DNA of 64,000 bases from DASYPQ01 sp041488095. GTDB taxonomy: Bacteria; Planctomycetota; UBA1135; GCA-002686595. The notes under the pieces were generated by a model. The model was given only the letters and a program-made list of their open reading frames with translations, made no database searches and was not told the origin of the DNA. The stretch lies in NCBI GenBank assembly GCA_041488095.1, contig JBGPOP010000014.1, forward strand, positions 1 to 64,000. Reading direction: 5' to 3'. Position numbers and translations under genes: made by a program. Position 1 is the stretch's first letter, and each line of letters opens with the position of its first letter. Positions 18,701 through 27,387 of this stretch are shown here, piece by piece.

Positions 18701-19046
18701 CGCAGTTGTGCATGCAGATCTCGAGCCCCAGCCGTTTCGCCTCCGACACGGCATGCTTCACCAGGTCGCGGAACTGCGGGCTCATCACCGCAACCGGACC
18801 CGGCGGGATGCCCTCGGAGACGTTGAAGATCTGTGCGCCGCCGAGCCCGATCTCCTGCATGGCCTCGAGATCGGCGGTGATGCCCTGGCTGGAGATGTTG
18901 CCGTTCATCCAGTGCCACCAGGTGTGCGGCTTGGCTGCGGCGGGCGGGTCGTCGAAGCGGCGCGCCAGATCCATCTGCGCGCACCCGGCCGAAGCCAGCA
19001 TCGAGAGGCCGAGCGTCCATCCCCAGATCGTCGTGGTGTGCTTCAT
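15744..19046 (-). CDS. Glycoside hydrolase family 106-like alpha-L-rhamnosidase, lipoprotein
   Basis: 1100 aa from ATG 19046. The N-terminus is a lipoprotein-type signal (LSMLASAGC, Cys ~22). The segment PHTWWHWMNGNISSQGITAD followed by MQEIGLGGAQIFNV and CMHNCAGWSSSGGPWV is the hallmark of GH106 proteins, whose known members release rhamnose from pectic or other rhamnose-containing polysaccharides. The C-terminal ~200 residues (LEGPWSLRFPPNWGAP, FEVPAAWLEPGRVVALDLG, GVWWKPPF) form a galactose-binding/GH2-like jelly roll. The length is usual for the family. It is the last of three large glycosidase genes on this strand, so it probably acts with the GH51 and GH2 enzymes on a complex plant or algal glycan, outside the cytoplasm. 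Confidence 0.85.
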   Translation of the reverse strand: MKHTTTIWGWTLGLSMLASAGCAQMDLARRFDDPPAAAKPHTWWHWMNGNISSQGITADLEAMQEIGLGGAQIFNVSEGIPPGPVAVMSPQFRDLVKHAVSEAKRLGLEICMHNCAGWSSSGGPWVTPEHAMQMLVTSETHVSGPQRCVASLPQPETRAGFYRDIAVLAFPSPRDDARRIPEIASKAGFEARYGLQPALDVYPAEAVVPRQSVVDLTSQLEPDGRLAWDVPQGDWTLLRIGHTPTGEENRPSPDSGRGLECDKLSRAALDQHWAGMMGKIVGDVGPLAGTTLDNCLIDSYEVGHQNWTARFREEFVQRRGYDPLLFLPTITGRVVESGEVSERFLWDLRRTIADLFADNYYGYFAELCHQSGMLASIEPYDGPFEGLLAGRSADIPMGEFWVGNMEESNSCKLAASVAHTYGRRIVGAEAFTAEPSSGRWQGDPYSLKAVGDLMFSVGINRCIVHRYAHQPWPDRFPGMTPGMTMGQWGTHFERTVTWWREGRAWVRYLTRCQVLLQEGRFVADVCLFAGEAAPNGAPHDPALKASGHDYDACNADVVRNRMSVQDGRLALPDGMNYRVLVLPETRFMTPATLAKLRDLVAQGATVVGPKPLRSPSLADLPAGDARVLKMADELWGDCDGESVKEHAFGKGKVVWGRSVTEVLRILGVVPDCEFAGLYKPKMAWIHRVADGADVYFVSNQRPSAQSVECTFRVSGRVPELWHPDSGATELAPVWSEKDGRTTVSIPFEPAGSVFVVFRRPIGAADHAVAVTLPEVEGAGGRPPKIEILRAGYEAQDGSGGADVTDKVASLVRAGEVTLHADNATFGDTAVNRVKRLSLEYTLDGRSVTRIVDENDVVELLGPPGPTPLPLYQLGSSAEGRIEMRVFQSGTCEVRTARGGARRIEVAPLPVPIDLEGPWSLRFPPNWGAPAMVTLERLTSWTEHSDQGVRYFSGTATYAKSFEVPAAWLEPGRVVALDLGSVKNLATVAINGEDLGVWWKPPFAADVTKALRVGTNTLEVRVTNLWVNRLVGDEQWPADCEWDGAKLARWPQWLLDGQPRPVAERRTFTTWKHYDRDSALLPSGLLGPVRLWAGQRIAVEL

Positions 19047-19217
19047 TCCGGCAAGAGTACGGAGCCTGCCTCCGCACGTCTCCCTCCCACCCTACTTCCA
19101 GGGCGCCTGGTACAGTTCGACCTCGCCGAGGGTCGGTACCTCAAGGGCGTGGTGGACGTTCAGGCGGGACATGCGACCGGTCGCCGCTCGAAGTGCTCGA
19201 AGAACGGCCGGCGCCGC

Positions 19218-21098
19218 TCACGGCCCCCGGTCCAGGGACAGCACGCTCAAGGAGAGAGGCGGGAAGATGAACTCGACGCGACCCGCGTGCGCGCGGAGCT
19301 TGCCGATCACCGGCGCAACGCGATCGGGGCGATCGAAATCGTTGACCACGTCCGGCTCGCCCGCGCCGTCGCGGTCGGCGAGCACCACCGTGCGCACCGG
19401 CGCGTCGCCCGCAGCGAAATCCGAGACGTCGATCGCGGCGGAGCAGGCGCTCGCGCCGTCGTTGACCACGAAGAGCGCGAGGCTCGCTCCGTCCGCCGAA
19501 GCCGTGGCGCTGAGGTCGAGCGGCTGGCCCTGTGCGAGCAGCGAATCGACGCGCACCGGCCGCGGCAGCGCGAGGGTCGCGTACAAGCGCTGCGCGTGGT
19601 AGGTCGGCGTCTCGACCAGGCGGTGGTTGTCGGTCTGCAAGATGCCCGAGCAGAAGCTGTTGGTCAGGTTCGAGCGGTTGGCGATCTCGACCAGGTCCGC
19701 GTTGCGGTGCAAGAGGTTCTGGTAGCGGCTGCAGGCGAGTGCGTTGGCGAGCGTCCACAGCTTCGCGCGGTGCGGCCCCGCGTCGCCGGCGGTCGTGTTC
19801 CACTCCGTCACCGCGACCTTGATCGGTCGACCGCGCGCATGCGCGGCGATCAGCGCTCGGATCGCGTCGAGGTCACGTTGCATGCCGTCGAGGTCGGTGC
19901 AGCCGTAGTGGTGCGGCGAGACGTAGTCGAGGTACTCGCCTGCGCCGTCGAGCACGCCCGCGCTCGGGTACGACGAGAGGAGCCGCACGCTCGGGTCCGC
20001 GGCCCGGATCGCCTTGCAGAACTCGGGCAGTCGCCGCTCGTACTCGGGACCGCCCTGCTCGTTGCCGACCTGGAAGTAGCGCACGCGGTAGGGCTCGGGG
20101 TGGCCGTGCTCCGCGCGCATACGTCCCATCGGCGTGGCGACGGCTCCGTTGAAGTACTGGACCTCGTCGGCGGCGTCCTTCGGCGTCCGCTCGCGGGACC
20201 GCAGGCACAGCAGCGGTTCGGCATCCACCGCGCGACACAGCTCCACGAACTCTGCCAGACCGGCTCCGACCGGTTGCAGCCCGCCCCAGGCGCGGAACGG
20301 ACGGCGGTGCTCGAGCGGCCCGACCGTGTCGCGCCACTCGAAGTCGCCGAGGTTCGCATCGTCGAGCGCGCTGCCGCCGAAACGGATCACGCCGCAGTGC
20401 AGCGCGCGCAAGGCCTCGACCACGTCCGGCCGCCAACCGCCGACGTTCTTCTCGGGCATCAGGGAAGCCGCGTCGATCCAGACCTTCGCCGGACCGCGGA
20501 AGTCGAGCACGAGCTTGGCGTCGTCGGAGCTCTCGCTCGGCGCGAGGCGAGCGCTGAACCGCCTCCACTCGCCGTCCGGCGCGAACTCGGCCGTCGCGAG
20601 CGTCGATCCGGCGTGCACCAGCCGCACGCGCACGCTCGCCGCGAGGTTCTCGGCGCGCAGCCAACAGGCCCAGCTGCACGCCCCGTCGCGCTCGACCGCG
20701 ATCCCGCCCTGTTCGATCCCGACGGTGCACGGCGCATCGCCGTCGGAGGCCATGCACAGCGACGCTTCGCCCTGGATCTTCTGCCGGGTGTCGCGCACGA
20801 GCTCGACGCGGTTGGTCGCTCCGGTCGGCAGCCAGGGGTGCTCTTTCGAGTCGGTCGCGCGCAGGTACTCGAAGCGGTACGGCGTGAGCCCTTCGAAGCT
20901 CGCGTCGCACAGCTTCTCGGCCCACATGCCCGGCACGAGGTCGCACAGGTACTCGACGAACTGGCCGCACTGCTCGCTGTGGATCTCGCCTGGCACGAGC
21001 GGCTCGCGCGTCACGCGGATCGTCGCGGGAGTCTGTGCGGCAAACGCGGCGCACAGCGCAACGCCCCAGAGCGGACACGAGCTCGCGAGGATCGGCAT
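19218..21098 (-). CDS. Glycoside hydrolase family 51 alpha-L-arabinofuranosidase-like protein, secreted
   Basis: 626 aa from ATG 21098 with a signal peptide (LWGVALCAAFA, cleavage near AAQT). A carbohydrate-binding jelly roll (residues ~120-220, WACWLRAENLAA) precedes a TIM barrel. The acid/base Glu is visible in YFQVGNEQGG and the nucleophile Glu in VAVTEWNTTAG, as in clan GH-A GH51. A beta-sandwich closes the protein. It would remove arabinofuranosyl side chains. It sits between the GH106 and GH2 genes on the same strand, with 171 and 48 bp gaps. Confidence 0.85.
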   Translation of the reverse strand: MPILASSCPLWGVALCAAFAAQTPATIRVTREPLVPGEIHSEQCGQFVEYLCDLVPGMWAEKLCDASFEGLTPYRFEYLRATDSKEHPWLPTGATNRVELVRDTRQKIQGEASLCMASDGDAPCTVGIEQGGIAVERDGACSWACWLRAENLAASVRVRLVHAGSTLATAEFAPDGEWRRFSARLAPSESSDDAKLVLDFRGPAKVWIDAASLMPEKNVGGWRPDVVEALRALHCGVIRFGGSALDDANLGDFEWRDTVGPLEHRRPFRAWGGLQPVGAGLAEFVELCRAVDAEPLLCLRSRERTPKDAADEVQYFNGAVATPMGRMRAEHGHPEPYRVRYFQVGNEQGGPEYERRLPEFCKAIRAADPSVRLLSSYPSAGVLDGAGEYLDYVSPHHYGCTDLDGMQRDLDAIRALIAAHARGRPIKVAVTEWNTTAGDAGPHRAKLWTLANALACSRYQNLLHRNADLVEIANRSNLTNSFCSGILQTDNHRLVETPTYHAQRLYATLALPRPVRVDSLLAQGQPLDLSATASADGASLALFVVNDGASACSAAIDVSDFAAGDAPVRTVVLADRDGAGEPDVVNDFDRPDRVAPVIGKLRAHAGRVEFIFPPLSLSVLSLDRGP

Positions 21099-21146
21099 GG
21101 TCTCCCGGGCATCGAGATTCGACGCACGGCGCAGTATACGACGCGA

Positions 21147-24100
21147 TCAGCGGCGGTCCTGCGACCCGTCGCGCAAGCGCGCCAGCTCGAAGCGCACGAC
21201 CGATTCGATCGTCTCGCCGCCCTTCAGGCTCCGTCCGCGCCCGTAGTTGCTCTCCCACTCCCCCAGCCGAGCTCCGGTGCCGCCGTAATGATCGAGGGCG
21301 AAGAGCGCGACGCGGTCGGACTCGACCATCGCGCGAGCGCTCTGCTCGTCGCGACCGACGATCTCGAGCGCCGTTCCGGACGGGCGCGACAGCACCGCCC
21401 AATCGACGTGGCGCTTGGTCGAGCGGAAGTCGTTCGAGCCGAGCGGTGAATCGTCCTGGCTCCAGGGCCAGATCGGCGGTCGCTCGCAGGCGTGCGCGTA
21501 GAAGGCGCGAGCGCGCCCGAGCGGACGACCGACGTGGTCGACCGGATAGACACCCCACTCCGCGCGACGCGACCAGTCGAGCGTGTCGAACTCGCGCGGC
21601 AGCGCGAGGCGCTGGCCGATCTCGCGCGCGAAGAGCTCGGGACCGTCGTAGCGGAAGCGCGCGGCCGCGGTGATCGCGCCCGAGGGCTCGATCGAGAGCT
21701 GGTAGCGTCCGTCGAAGTGTTCGTAGGAGCCATCGACCTCGACGATCGCGAGCTCGCCGTCCATGCGCACGTCGGTGCGCCTGACGTGCCAGGTCGAGCG
21801 ATCGGGCAGGTCGGCGAACGGTCGGCTGCTCACCAGAACGTGCAAGCTCGGCAGCTCGACCAGCACGGGATCGCCGAACGCGACGGCGCGGCGCAGGAGG
21901 CCGGAGTCGCGATCGATCGCGAGCTCGAACGAACCGCCGATCACGCGCGTCGCGCGTCCGGCGAGCGTGCTCTCCTCGCGGATCGCGAGCGGCGCGGCCT
22001 GCGCGTGCTCGACCGGTGCCACGGGCGCGACGCGGCGGCCTATCGGAACGCGGAACTCGTCGATCGGCTCTCCGCGCGCGCTGCGGAACGCGAGCTCGAG
22101 CAGGTCGCCCTCGCGCGGCGCGCGCTTCGCCGCGATCGAGAGCGTTCCGCGCGCGTGCGGAGCGATCGACGCCTCCGGGACGAGCTGGCCGTGCTCCGCG
22201 CCGAGCGCCCAGGCGATCGAGAGCTCGCGGAGATCGGTGAAGTCGAACTGGTTCTCGACCTCGACCTTCAGCGGCTCGCCCTGGCGCGGCGCCGCGATGG
22301 GCGACTCCTCGACGCGCACAGGCGAGTGGAGCTTGCGCACGATCCAGTACTCGGGCTTCGTGCGCCGCCAGCCGTCGACGAGGCCCCACGGCGCATCGCC
22401 GACGATTCCGCGGCCGTCCATCGCGTAGGCCTCTTCGACGAAGTGCACCGGCGTCGAGCGCCGGCCGTACTCGAGCCCGCGACCGGGCACGAGGAACAGA
22501 TCGTCCGACCAGGCCCAGATCTGCGAGCCCTGCGTCGCGCGGCTCTTCATCATCGCGTCCCAGATCGGCCGCAAGGGCGTGGCGTAGTCGTCGCGGATCC
22601 CCGGATCGATCCACGTCTCGCCGGCGTCCGACCAGATGCCTTGGAAGGGCGCGAAGCTCTCGTCGAACAGCATCGGGGCGGGTTGCGCCTCGTATTCGGC
22701 GATGCGCGCGACCGAGATCGGATTGTGCGCCGTGGCCAGGTCGAGCCAGGCGCTGGTGGCAGCGCCGAGCGGGCGCGACGGATCGACCGAGCGCACCCAA
22801 TCGCGCGAGAGCTCGAAGTCGCGCCCGAAACCGCTCTCGTTGCACAACGACCACATGAAGACCGACGGATGGTTGCGATCCCGTGCGACGAGCTCGGCGG
22901 TGAGCTGCAGCACGCGCGGCGCGAGTCGAAGATCGTCGGAGACGCCCACCCAGCAGAACGGAGCCTCGTCCTCGACGAAGAGTCCGAGCTCGTCGGCGAT
23001 CGAGACCAGCTCGGGGAGCGGGGGATAGTGCGAGGTGCGCAGCGCGTTCAGGTTCGCAGCCTTGATCAGCTGGAGGTCGCGTCGCTCGAGCTCCGCGGTC
23101 ACCGCGCGGCCCGCGAGCGGATCCTGATCGTGGTGACAGGTGCCGCGAATCTTGACCGGCTCCCCGTTGACGAGCAGCCTCTGCCCTTGGACCTTCGTCT
23201 CGCGAAAACCCATGCGCTGGGCGAGCGTCTGCACGAGCCTGTCGCCCGCGCGGAGCTCGAGCGTCAGCGTATAGAGGTTCGGGTGCTCGGGATCCCAGCG
23301 TTTGGGCGCGCGCAGGTCGAACGCAAAGGGCAGCTCGGCGCGCGTCCAGGCCAAGAGGTCGAAGGCGGGCAACGCTCCGAGCTCGATCCGGCCGTCTTCG
23401 TTCGAGAGGCTCAAGTGGACCGTCGCGCCGCGCACGGCCTGGGAACCCGCGTCGAGAACCGCGAGGCTGCCCCGGAGTCGCGCGTTGCCCGAGCCGTCGA
23501 GATCGGTGGAGAGCTCGAGCGCCTCGACGTGCATCTCGCTCGTACGCCACAGCCACACACGGCGCATGATGCCGCCGAGCGGGAAGTCGGCGTAGGCGCT
23601 CATCTGGTCGAGCGTGTCGCTGGTCGGCGTGTGCTCCACCGCGCGCACCGCGAGGAGATTGTCGCCGTCGCGCACGAGATCGGTGACGTCGCATTCGAAG
23701 GGAGTGAATCCGCCCTCGTGCGACGCGGCGAGAGAGCCGTTGACCCATACCGTCGCACCGCTGTACACGCCGTCGAAGCGCAGCACCACGCGCCCGCTTC
23801 CTCCCCCGCTTCCCTCGGGCGGCGAGAAGCGCACGCGGTAGCCGCCGATGCCGCTTGACGGATGGAAGCCCTGCATCTCCCAGTGCGACGGAACGTGGAT
23901 CGGCGGCCACGCGCGGTCGTCGAAGCTGGGCGCTTCGAAACCTTGCGGCGGATCGGGTGCGAAACGCCAGCCCTGGTCGAGCGCCAGCGCGTGCGCGCCC
24001 TCGTCGCGCGGCGTGAGCGAGCGTTGGAACGAGCTCGCCTCGAGCTCGAGCGAATGCTTCGCGCCCTTGAACTCGGTGTCGATCGCGACCTTGCCGGTCA

Positions 24101-24788
24101 GTCCGAACGGCAGCGCGACGCGGAACTCGCCGGTCTCGCCGCTCTGCGCGCTCGCACTCCAGCCGTCCACGCCGCGCGCGCGGTGCGCGAGCCGACCCGA
24201 CAGGTGCACGCTCGCTCCCGCCACCGCGCTCGAGCCGAACGAGTCGCACACCATTCCGGTCAGGTTGCCGCGCAGGTCGGAAGCCACGGCGGTGACGAGG
24301 CCGTTAGCGATCGGCGCGGAGTACACCTCGATTTCGGTGAAGCTCGGGCCGTTGGTGATGTTGCCGATGCGCAGCCTGGAGGTGCTCGTCGGCTCGAACC
24401 GGGTGACGGCGACGAGCGGCAACCGTCGATCGGGCGAGCCGAGGTGCTCGAGCGTGCGCCAGTCGTTCCTGGTCGCGTCCCAGGCCTGCACGTCGAGATC
24501 GATGACGTAGCGATCGAACTGGTGCAGCACGACCTCGGCGACCGTCACGGGCGCTTGCCAATCGAGCTCGAACCACACGCCCTGGTTGTGACCTGGAATG
24601 CCCGACCAACGCGTCGCGCGGTCGCCGTCGATCGCCTTCTCGGCGGTGAAATCGTCCTGGTGCTCCGAAGCCGTGGCTGCGGCGTCGCTCGCGAGGTTCC
24701 GGGCCTGCGAGTGCGCGGGCGGGGCAGCGAAGCCGGGTGTGCACAGGACGAGCAGCCAGGACGTGGCGCGAAGGATGGATTCGGGCAT
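21147..24788 (-). CDS. Glycoside hydrolase family 2 (beta-galactosidase-like) with N-terminal discoidin domain, secreted
   Basis: 1213 aa from ATG 24788, whose signal peptide (SWLLVLCTPGFAAPPAHS) settles the start. Order: F5/8 type C/CBM32-like domain (residues ~30-165: ATRWSGIPGHNQGVWFELDW), a carboxypeptidase-regulatory-like insert (~170-260, GETGEFRVALPFGLTG), then GH2 sugar-binding (PIHVPSHWEMQG), immunoglobulin-like and TIM-barrel domains (MGFRETKVQGQRLLVNGEPV, RTSHYPPLPE). The acid/base Glu is in MWSLCNESGFG; the nucleophile candidate is in LFDESFAPFQG. A C-terminal LacZ domain-5-like part ends the protein (WGVYPVDHVGRPLGRA). It is the first gene of the glycosidase block. Confidence 0.88.
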   Translation of the reverse strand: MPESILRATSWLLVLCTPGFAAPPAHSQARNLASDAAATASEHQDDFTAEKAIDGDRATRWSGIPGHNQGVWFELDWQAPVTVAEVVLHQFDRYVIDLDVQAWDATRNDWRTLEHLGSPDRRLPLVAVTRFEPTSTSRLRIGNITNGPSFTEIEVYSAPIANGLVTAVASDLRGNLTGMVCDSFGSSAVAGASVHLSGRLAHRARGVDGWSASAQSGETGEFRVALPFGLTGKVAIDTEFKGAKHSLELEASSFQRSLTPRDEGAHALALDQGWRFAPDPPQGFEAPSFDDRAWPPIHVPSHWEMQGFHPSSGIGGYRVRFSPPEGSGGGSGRVVLRFDGVYSGATVWVNGSLAASHEGGFTPFECDVTDLVRDGDNLLAVRAVEHTPTSDTLDQMSAYADFPLGGIMRRVWLWRTSEMHVEALELSTDLDGSGNARLRGSLAVLDAGSQAVRGATVHLSLSNEDGRIELGALPAFDLLAWTRAELPFAFDLRAPKRWDPEHPNLYTLTLELRAGDRLVQTLAQRMGFRETKVQGQRLLVNGEPVKIRGTCHHDQDPLAGRAVTAELERRDLQLIKAANLNALRTSHYPPLPELVSIADELGLFVEDEAPFCWVGVSDDLRLAPRVLQLTAELVARDRNHPSVFMWSLCNESGFGRDFELSRDWVRSVDPSRPLGAATSAWLDLATAHNPISVARIAEYEAQPAPMLFDESFAPFQGIWSDAGETWIDPGIRDDYATPLRPIWDAMMKSRATQGSQIWAWSDDLFLVPGRGLEYGRRSTPVHFVEEAYAMDGRGIVGDAPWGLVDGWRRTKPEYWIVRKLHSPVRVEESPIAAPRQGEPLKVEVENQFDFTDLRELSIAWALGAEHGQLVPEASIAPHARGTLSIAAKRAPREGDLLELAFRSARGEPIDEFRVPIGRRVAPVAPVEHAQAAPLAIREESTLAGRATRVIGGSFELAIDRDSGLLRRAVAFGDPVLVELPSLHVLVSSRPFADLPDRSTWHVRRTDVRMDGELAIVEVDGSYEHFDGRYQLSIEPSGAITAAARFRYDGPELFAREIGQRLALPREFDTLDWSRRAEWGVYPVDHVGRPLGRARAFYAHACERPPIWPWSQDDSPLGSNDFRSTKRHVDWAVLSRPSGTALEIVGRDEQSARAMVESDRVALFALDHYGGTGARLGEWESNYGRGRSLKGGETIESVVRFELARLRDGSQDRR

Positions 24789-24879
24789 GGGACTCCAAAG
24801 GCCTGAGCAGCAAGCGGGGGCGGAGTGGGATGCGCTGCGACAGCTGGGGTGACCACGATGCAGGTTTGCTCGTGTGCAG

Positions 24880-25223
24880 TCAGCTTCGGATCCCTGTTGA
24901 ACTACCGTGTTCAGGCACCCGGCACCGAAATCGTGTCGCGACGTGATCTGGATCCGTCGGACACCCACCCACGATGATGTAAACCGCTCCACCACTCGCC
25001 CCGGGCGGCTTGGCTGCGTCGACCTCGATCCAACTTACAACGAAGGGGTCGGTTCGCCGAGCACGATAACGTGATCGAGGCATTCTCTCCTGATCGACCC
25101 GATGAGTCGCTCGACACGGCCATTCTGCCCGGGCGACCTGGGCGCCACAAGACGCTCCTGCCAGCGATCCCTCTCCGCGTGGTTCGGGACCGTGCGCCTG
25201 GAGACCTTGTCGTTTCTCGCCAC
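24880..25223 (-). mobile_element. Integrase/transposase remnant, C-terminal catalytic part
   Basis: On the minus strand a frame from 25223 reads APRSPGQNGRVERLIGSIR then RECLDHVIVLGE, the conserved end of the DDE integrase core where the last catalytic Glu lies in VERLIGSIRREC. After a frame break, the usual C-terminal GLHHR motif is seen near 24975-24990. The upstream two thirds of the gene and the HTH are missing. The rest of the 555 bp between the GH2 start and the small gene at 25344 holds nothing else recognisable. Confidence 0.7.
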
Positions 25224-25343
25224 GGCCTACCTACGTACTTCGTGAGTTCCGTCTCCGCTCTAGTGCGGGCGAGGGGCGAGAGCTGCCGACCTAGAGTGCG
25301 CGTTGTTCCGTCAACCGCGCGCGCGAGTGCGCAGGAGGTAGCG

Positions 25344-25475
25344 ATGAGGACCCAGCGGTCGTTCCTGTTCGTGTCCGGTGCGGCGGTCGAGGGCTGCTAC
25401 CAGGCCACCCAGTCTTCCGCGCACGGTCACGCGCCCGAGGCGCACGCCGACGCCGAGCATGAGATTGGCCGATGA
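25344..25475 (+). CDS. Hypothetical 43-aa protein with strong ribosome binding site
   Basis: ATG 25344 follows an AGGAGG-type Shine-Dalgarno (25333-25338) at good spacing, better than most starts in the window. The peptide starts MRTQRSFLFVSGAAVEGCYQ and ends in a His-rich run (HGHAPEAHADAEHE). The hydrophobic start followed by GC looks like a lipoprotein signal that has been shortened or disturbed, so this may be a small lipoprotein or a decayed one. It precedes a cupin gene by 22 bp. Confidence 0.4.
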   Translation: MRTQRSFLFVSGAAVEGCYQATQSSAHGHAPEAHADAEHEIGR

Positions 25476-25497
25476 ACCCACGAGGTGCTGAGTGGAC

Positions 25498-25896
25498 ATG
25501 AGCGCAGCGAAGAACGATCCCGTGAGCAGGCCCGCCAGGCAACGGCCCGCCGAGCGCGTGGCTGTGCGCCAGGAGTTCATCGACATCGCCGCCGAGACGG
25601 CCAAGCTGAAGGAGGACCCGGCTTGGAACAGTGGCAAGCACAGCGCACGGACGCTCCTGAACGAGCCCGAGTTCGGCATCGTGCTCCTGGCCTTGAAGAA
25701 GGGCGGCTCGCTGAACGAGCACCGCTACGAGGGGCGCTTCACTCTGCAGACCCTGAGCGGCGATGTCCGCGTGCACCTGCCCGATCACGTGGTCGAACTA
25801 CCGGCCGGCCGGCTCGTGGTGGTGGGACCGGGTGTCGTGCATGATGTCGAGGCAGCGCAGGAGAGCACCTGTCTGCTCACGCTCGTCAAGCCTTGA
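25498..25896 (+). CDS. Cupin-domain protein
   Basis: 132 aa from ATG 25498. Residues ~50-130 are a single small cupin barrel: LLALKKGGSLNEHRYEGRFT with the motif-1 His, LSGDVRVHL, PAGRLVVVGPGVVHDV with the motif-2 His. Motif 1 lacks the usual HxH pair, so metal binding is uncertain. A similar gene follows 155 bp downstream; the pair may come from an old duplication, though sequence similarity outside the cupin core is low. Function unknown; such small cupins are often stress- or sensor-associated. Confidence 0.8.
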   Translation: MSAAKNDPVSRPARQRPAERVAVRQEFIDIAAETAKLKEDPAWNSGKHSARTLLNEPEFGIVLLALKKGGSLNEHRYEGRFTLQTLSGDVRVHLPDHVVELPAGRLVVVGPGVVHDVEAAQESTCLLTLVKP

Positions 25897-26051
25897 ACCA
25901 TGAATCGCGGCGAGCAGCGCGTCGGAACGCAATCGAGGCCAGCCTGGTTCGAGCCTGAGAGCCCGCACCGGGACTCGTGGCGTGGAACGAGGCCTTTTTC
26001 CCTCGACACCTGATGCAGCACGCATCGGCAACGACCGGAGGACACGACCCG

Positions 26052-26402
26052 ATGACCAAGCCCGGAGATGGCGAGACGTCCGAGAAGTTCGCAGCCGGCC
26101 ATGCGCTCGAGCTCGTGGCCTACCAGCCCGGCGCGGTCGTGAGCCGGGAGATTCTCAAGAAGAGCACCGGCACGGTCACCCTATTCGCCTTCGACAGGGA
26201 CCAGAGCCTCAGCGAGCACACGGCGAAGTTCGACGCGCTCGTCCATGTGCTGGACGGTATCGCCGAGATCACCCTCGCGGGCGTACCCCACCGTCTGACC
26301 AAGGATGAGATGATCCTCATGCCAGCCAACGTGCCGCACGCGCTGAAGGCGATCGAGCGGTTCAAGATGATGTTGGTGATGCTGCGCGAGGTCGCGAGTT
26401 GA
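26052..26402 (+). CDS. Cupin-domain protein
   Basis: 116 aa from ATG 26052 (MTKPGDGE), which has a GGAGG about 10 nt upstream; the frame extends back to 25977 without family-like residues. The cupin core is clear: ALELVAYQPGAVVSREIL, FDRDQSLSEHTAKFDALVHV (EHTA, the motif-1 region), LDGIAEITLAG, and ILMPANVPHALKA (PxxxPH motif 2). It fits small cupin-2 proteins that bind a metal or small ligand. It is downstream of another cupin gene and upstream of a lipoprotein gene. Confidence 0.85.
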   Translation: MTKPGDGETSEKFAAGHALELVAYQPGAVVSREILKKSTGTVTLFAFDRDQSLSEHTAKFDALVHVLDGIAEITLAGVPHRLTKDEMILMPANVPHALKAIERFKMMLVMLREVAS

Positions 26403-26445
26403 ACAGGTTGACCTGCGTGCCTGTCGAGAACCACGTGAGCGGAGC

Positions 26446-27387
26446 ATGAACGCGAGACCGGGAAGCTCCGAGCACGATCCCCGGCTCCCGATCGTCACGA
26501 GGTCCGGTGCCTACAGCCGGCCAAGCCCACGCAGCTTGCCCCGGAAGATTCTCGCGCGAATCCACGCGCTCGTCCTGCTCGCTTGCGCCGGGTGCTCCTC
26601 GTCCGCGCCGAGCCGGCCGGCCTCCGCGAACTCTCCCGCTCCGCCGCGCCCGCCGTCGCTCCAGGGCGCCGCATTCGGGCAGCGCATCCCGGGGACCTCG
26701 TGCGATCTCGTGATGATCGGGATCCCCCCTTCCGAGGCGGGTCGCGCCCCGCGCGTGTGGATCAGCTCGACCGAGATCCCGTGGGAGGTCTACGACGCGT
26801 ACCTGCTGCACCTCGACGGCCCCGATCCGGACCTGCCGCCGGGCGTCGACGCCCTCGCACGGCCGAGCAAGCCCTACATCATGATGGACCGCGGGTACGG
26901 CCATCAGGGCTACCCCGCGATTTCGGTGTCGCTCAAGGCCGCGCGGGAGTTCTGCCGCTGGCTCTCGGCGCGGACCGGGAGAGCCTTCCGCCTGCCGACC
27001 GAGGAGGAATGGGAGCTCGCCGCGCGGGCCGGCTCGGGCGATCCCGCCGATCTCGGCGTCGCCGCATGGACCCAGGAGAACTCGGAGGGCAAGACCCACC
27101 CGATCGCCGCCAAGGCGACCAACGCCTGGGGCTTCCACGACCTGCTCGGCAACGCGGCCGAGTGGTGCACGACCTCCGACGGCCAGGGAGTGGTGCGCGG
27201 CGGCTCGTTCAGGGACAAGACCGCCGCCGTGCGCTGCGATGCGCGCGTCCTGCCCTCGGCCGCATGGAACCGCAGCGATCCGCAGATCCCGAAGAGCGTA
27301 TGGTGGCTCGCGGACGGGGGCTTCGTCGGATTCCGGATCGCCTGCGATCCCGATCCCTCTGCGCCCCCCAAGGAGAAAGCCCGATGA
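26446..27387 (+). CDS. Formylglycine-generating enzyme (SUMF1/FGE-sulfatase) domain lipoprotein
   Basis: 313 aa from ATG 26446. A lipobox (LLACAGC, Cys ~50) lies unusually far from this start, so a later start such as TTG near 26536 may be used. The FGE-sulfatase fold follows: STEIPWEVYDAYL, AAREFCRWLSARTGRAFRLP then TEEEWELAARAG, NAWGFHDLLGNAAEWC, VVRGGSFRD, and VGFRIA at the end. True FGEs activate sulfatases; most bacterial homologues of this size are binding or ergothioneine-type relatives, so activity is not certain. Its stop overlaps the next start (ATGA), so it is coupled to the oxidoreductase gene. Confidence 0.85.
   Translation: MNARPGSSEHDPRLPIVTRSGAYSRPSPRSLPRKILARIHALVLLACAGCSSSAPSRPASANSPAPPRPPSLQGAAFGQRIPGTSCDLVMIGIPPSEAGRAPRVWISSTEIPWEVYDAYLLHLDGPDPDLPPGVDALARPSKPYIMMDRGYGHQGYPAISVSLKAAREFCRWLSARTGRAFRLPTEEEWELAARAGSGDPADLGVAAWTQENSEGKTHPIAAKATNAWGFHDLLGNAAEWCTTSDGQGVVRGGSFRDKTAAVRCDARVLPSAAWNRSDPQIPKSVWWLADGGFVGFRIACDPDPSAPPKEKAR

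Noticed and set aside
16590..21449. A 1619-codon plus-strand open frame across the GH106 and GH51 genes
   Set aside because: It is antisense to two genes with clear catalytic motifs and signal peptides, and its translation has no recognisable domain.
19873..24249. A 1458-codon minus-strand frame overlapping the GH2 and GH51 genes
   Set aside because: Extremely Arg-rich, no domain; a frame shadow of the GH2 gene.
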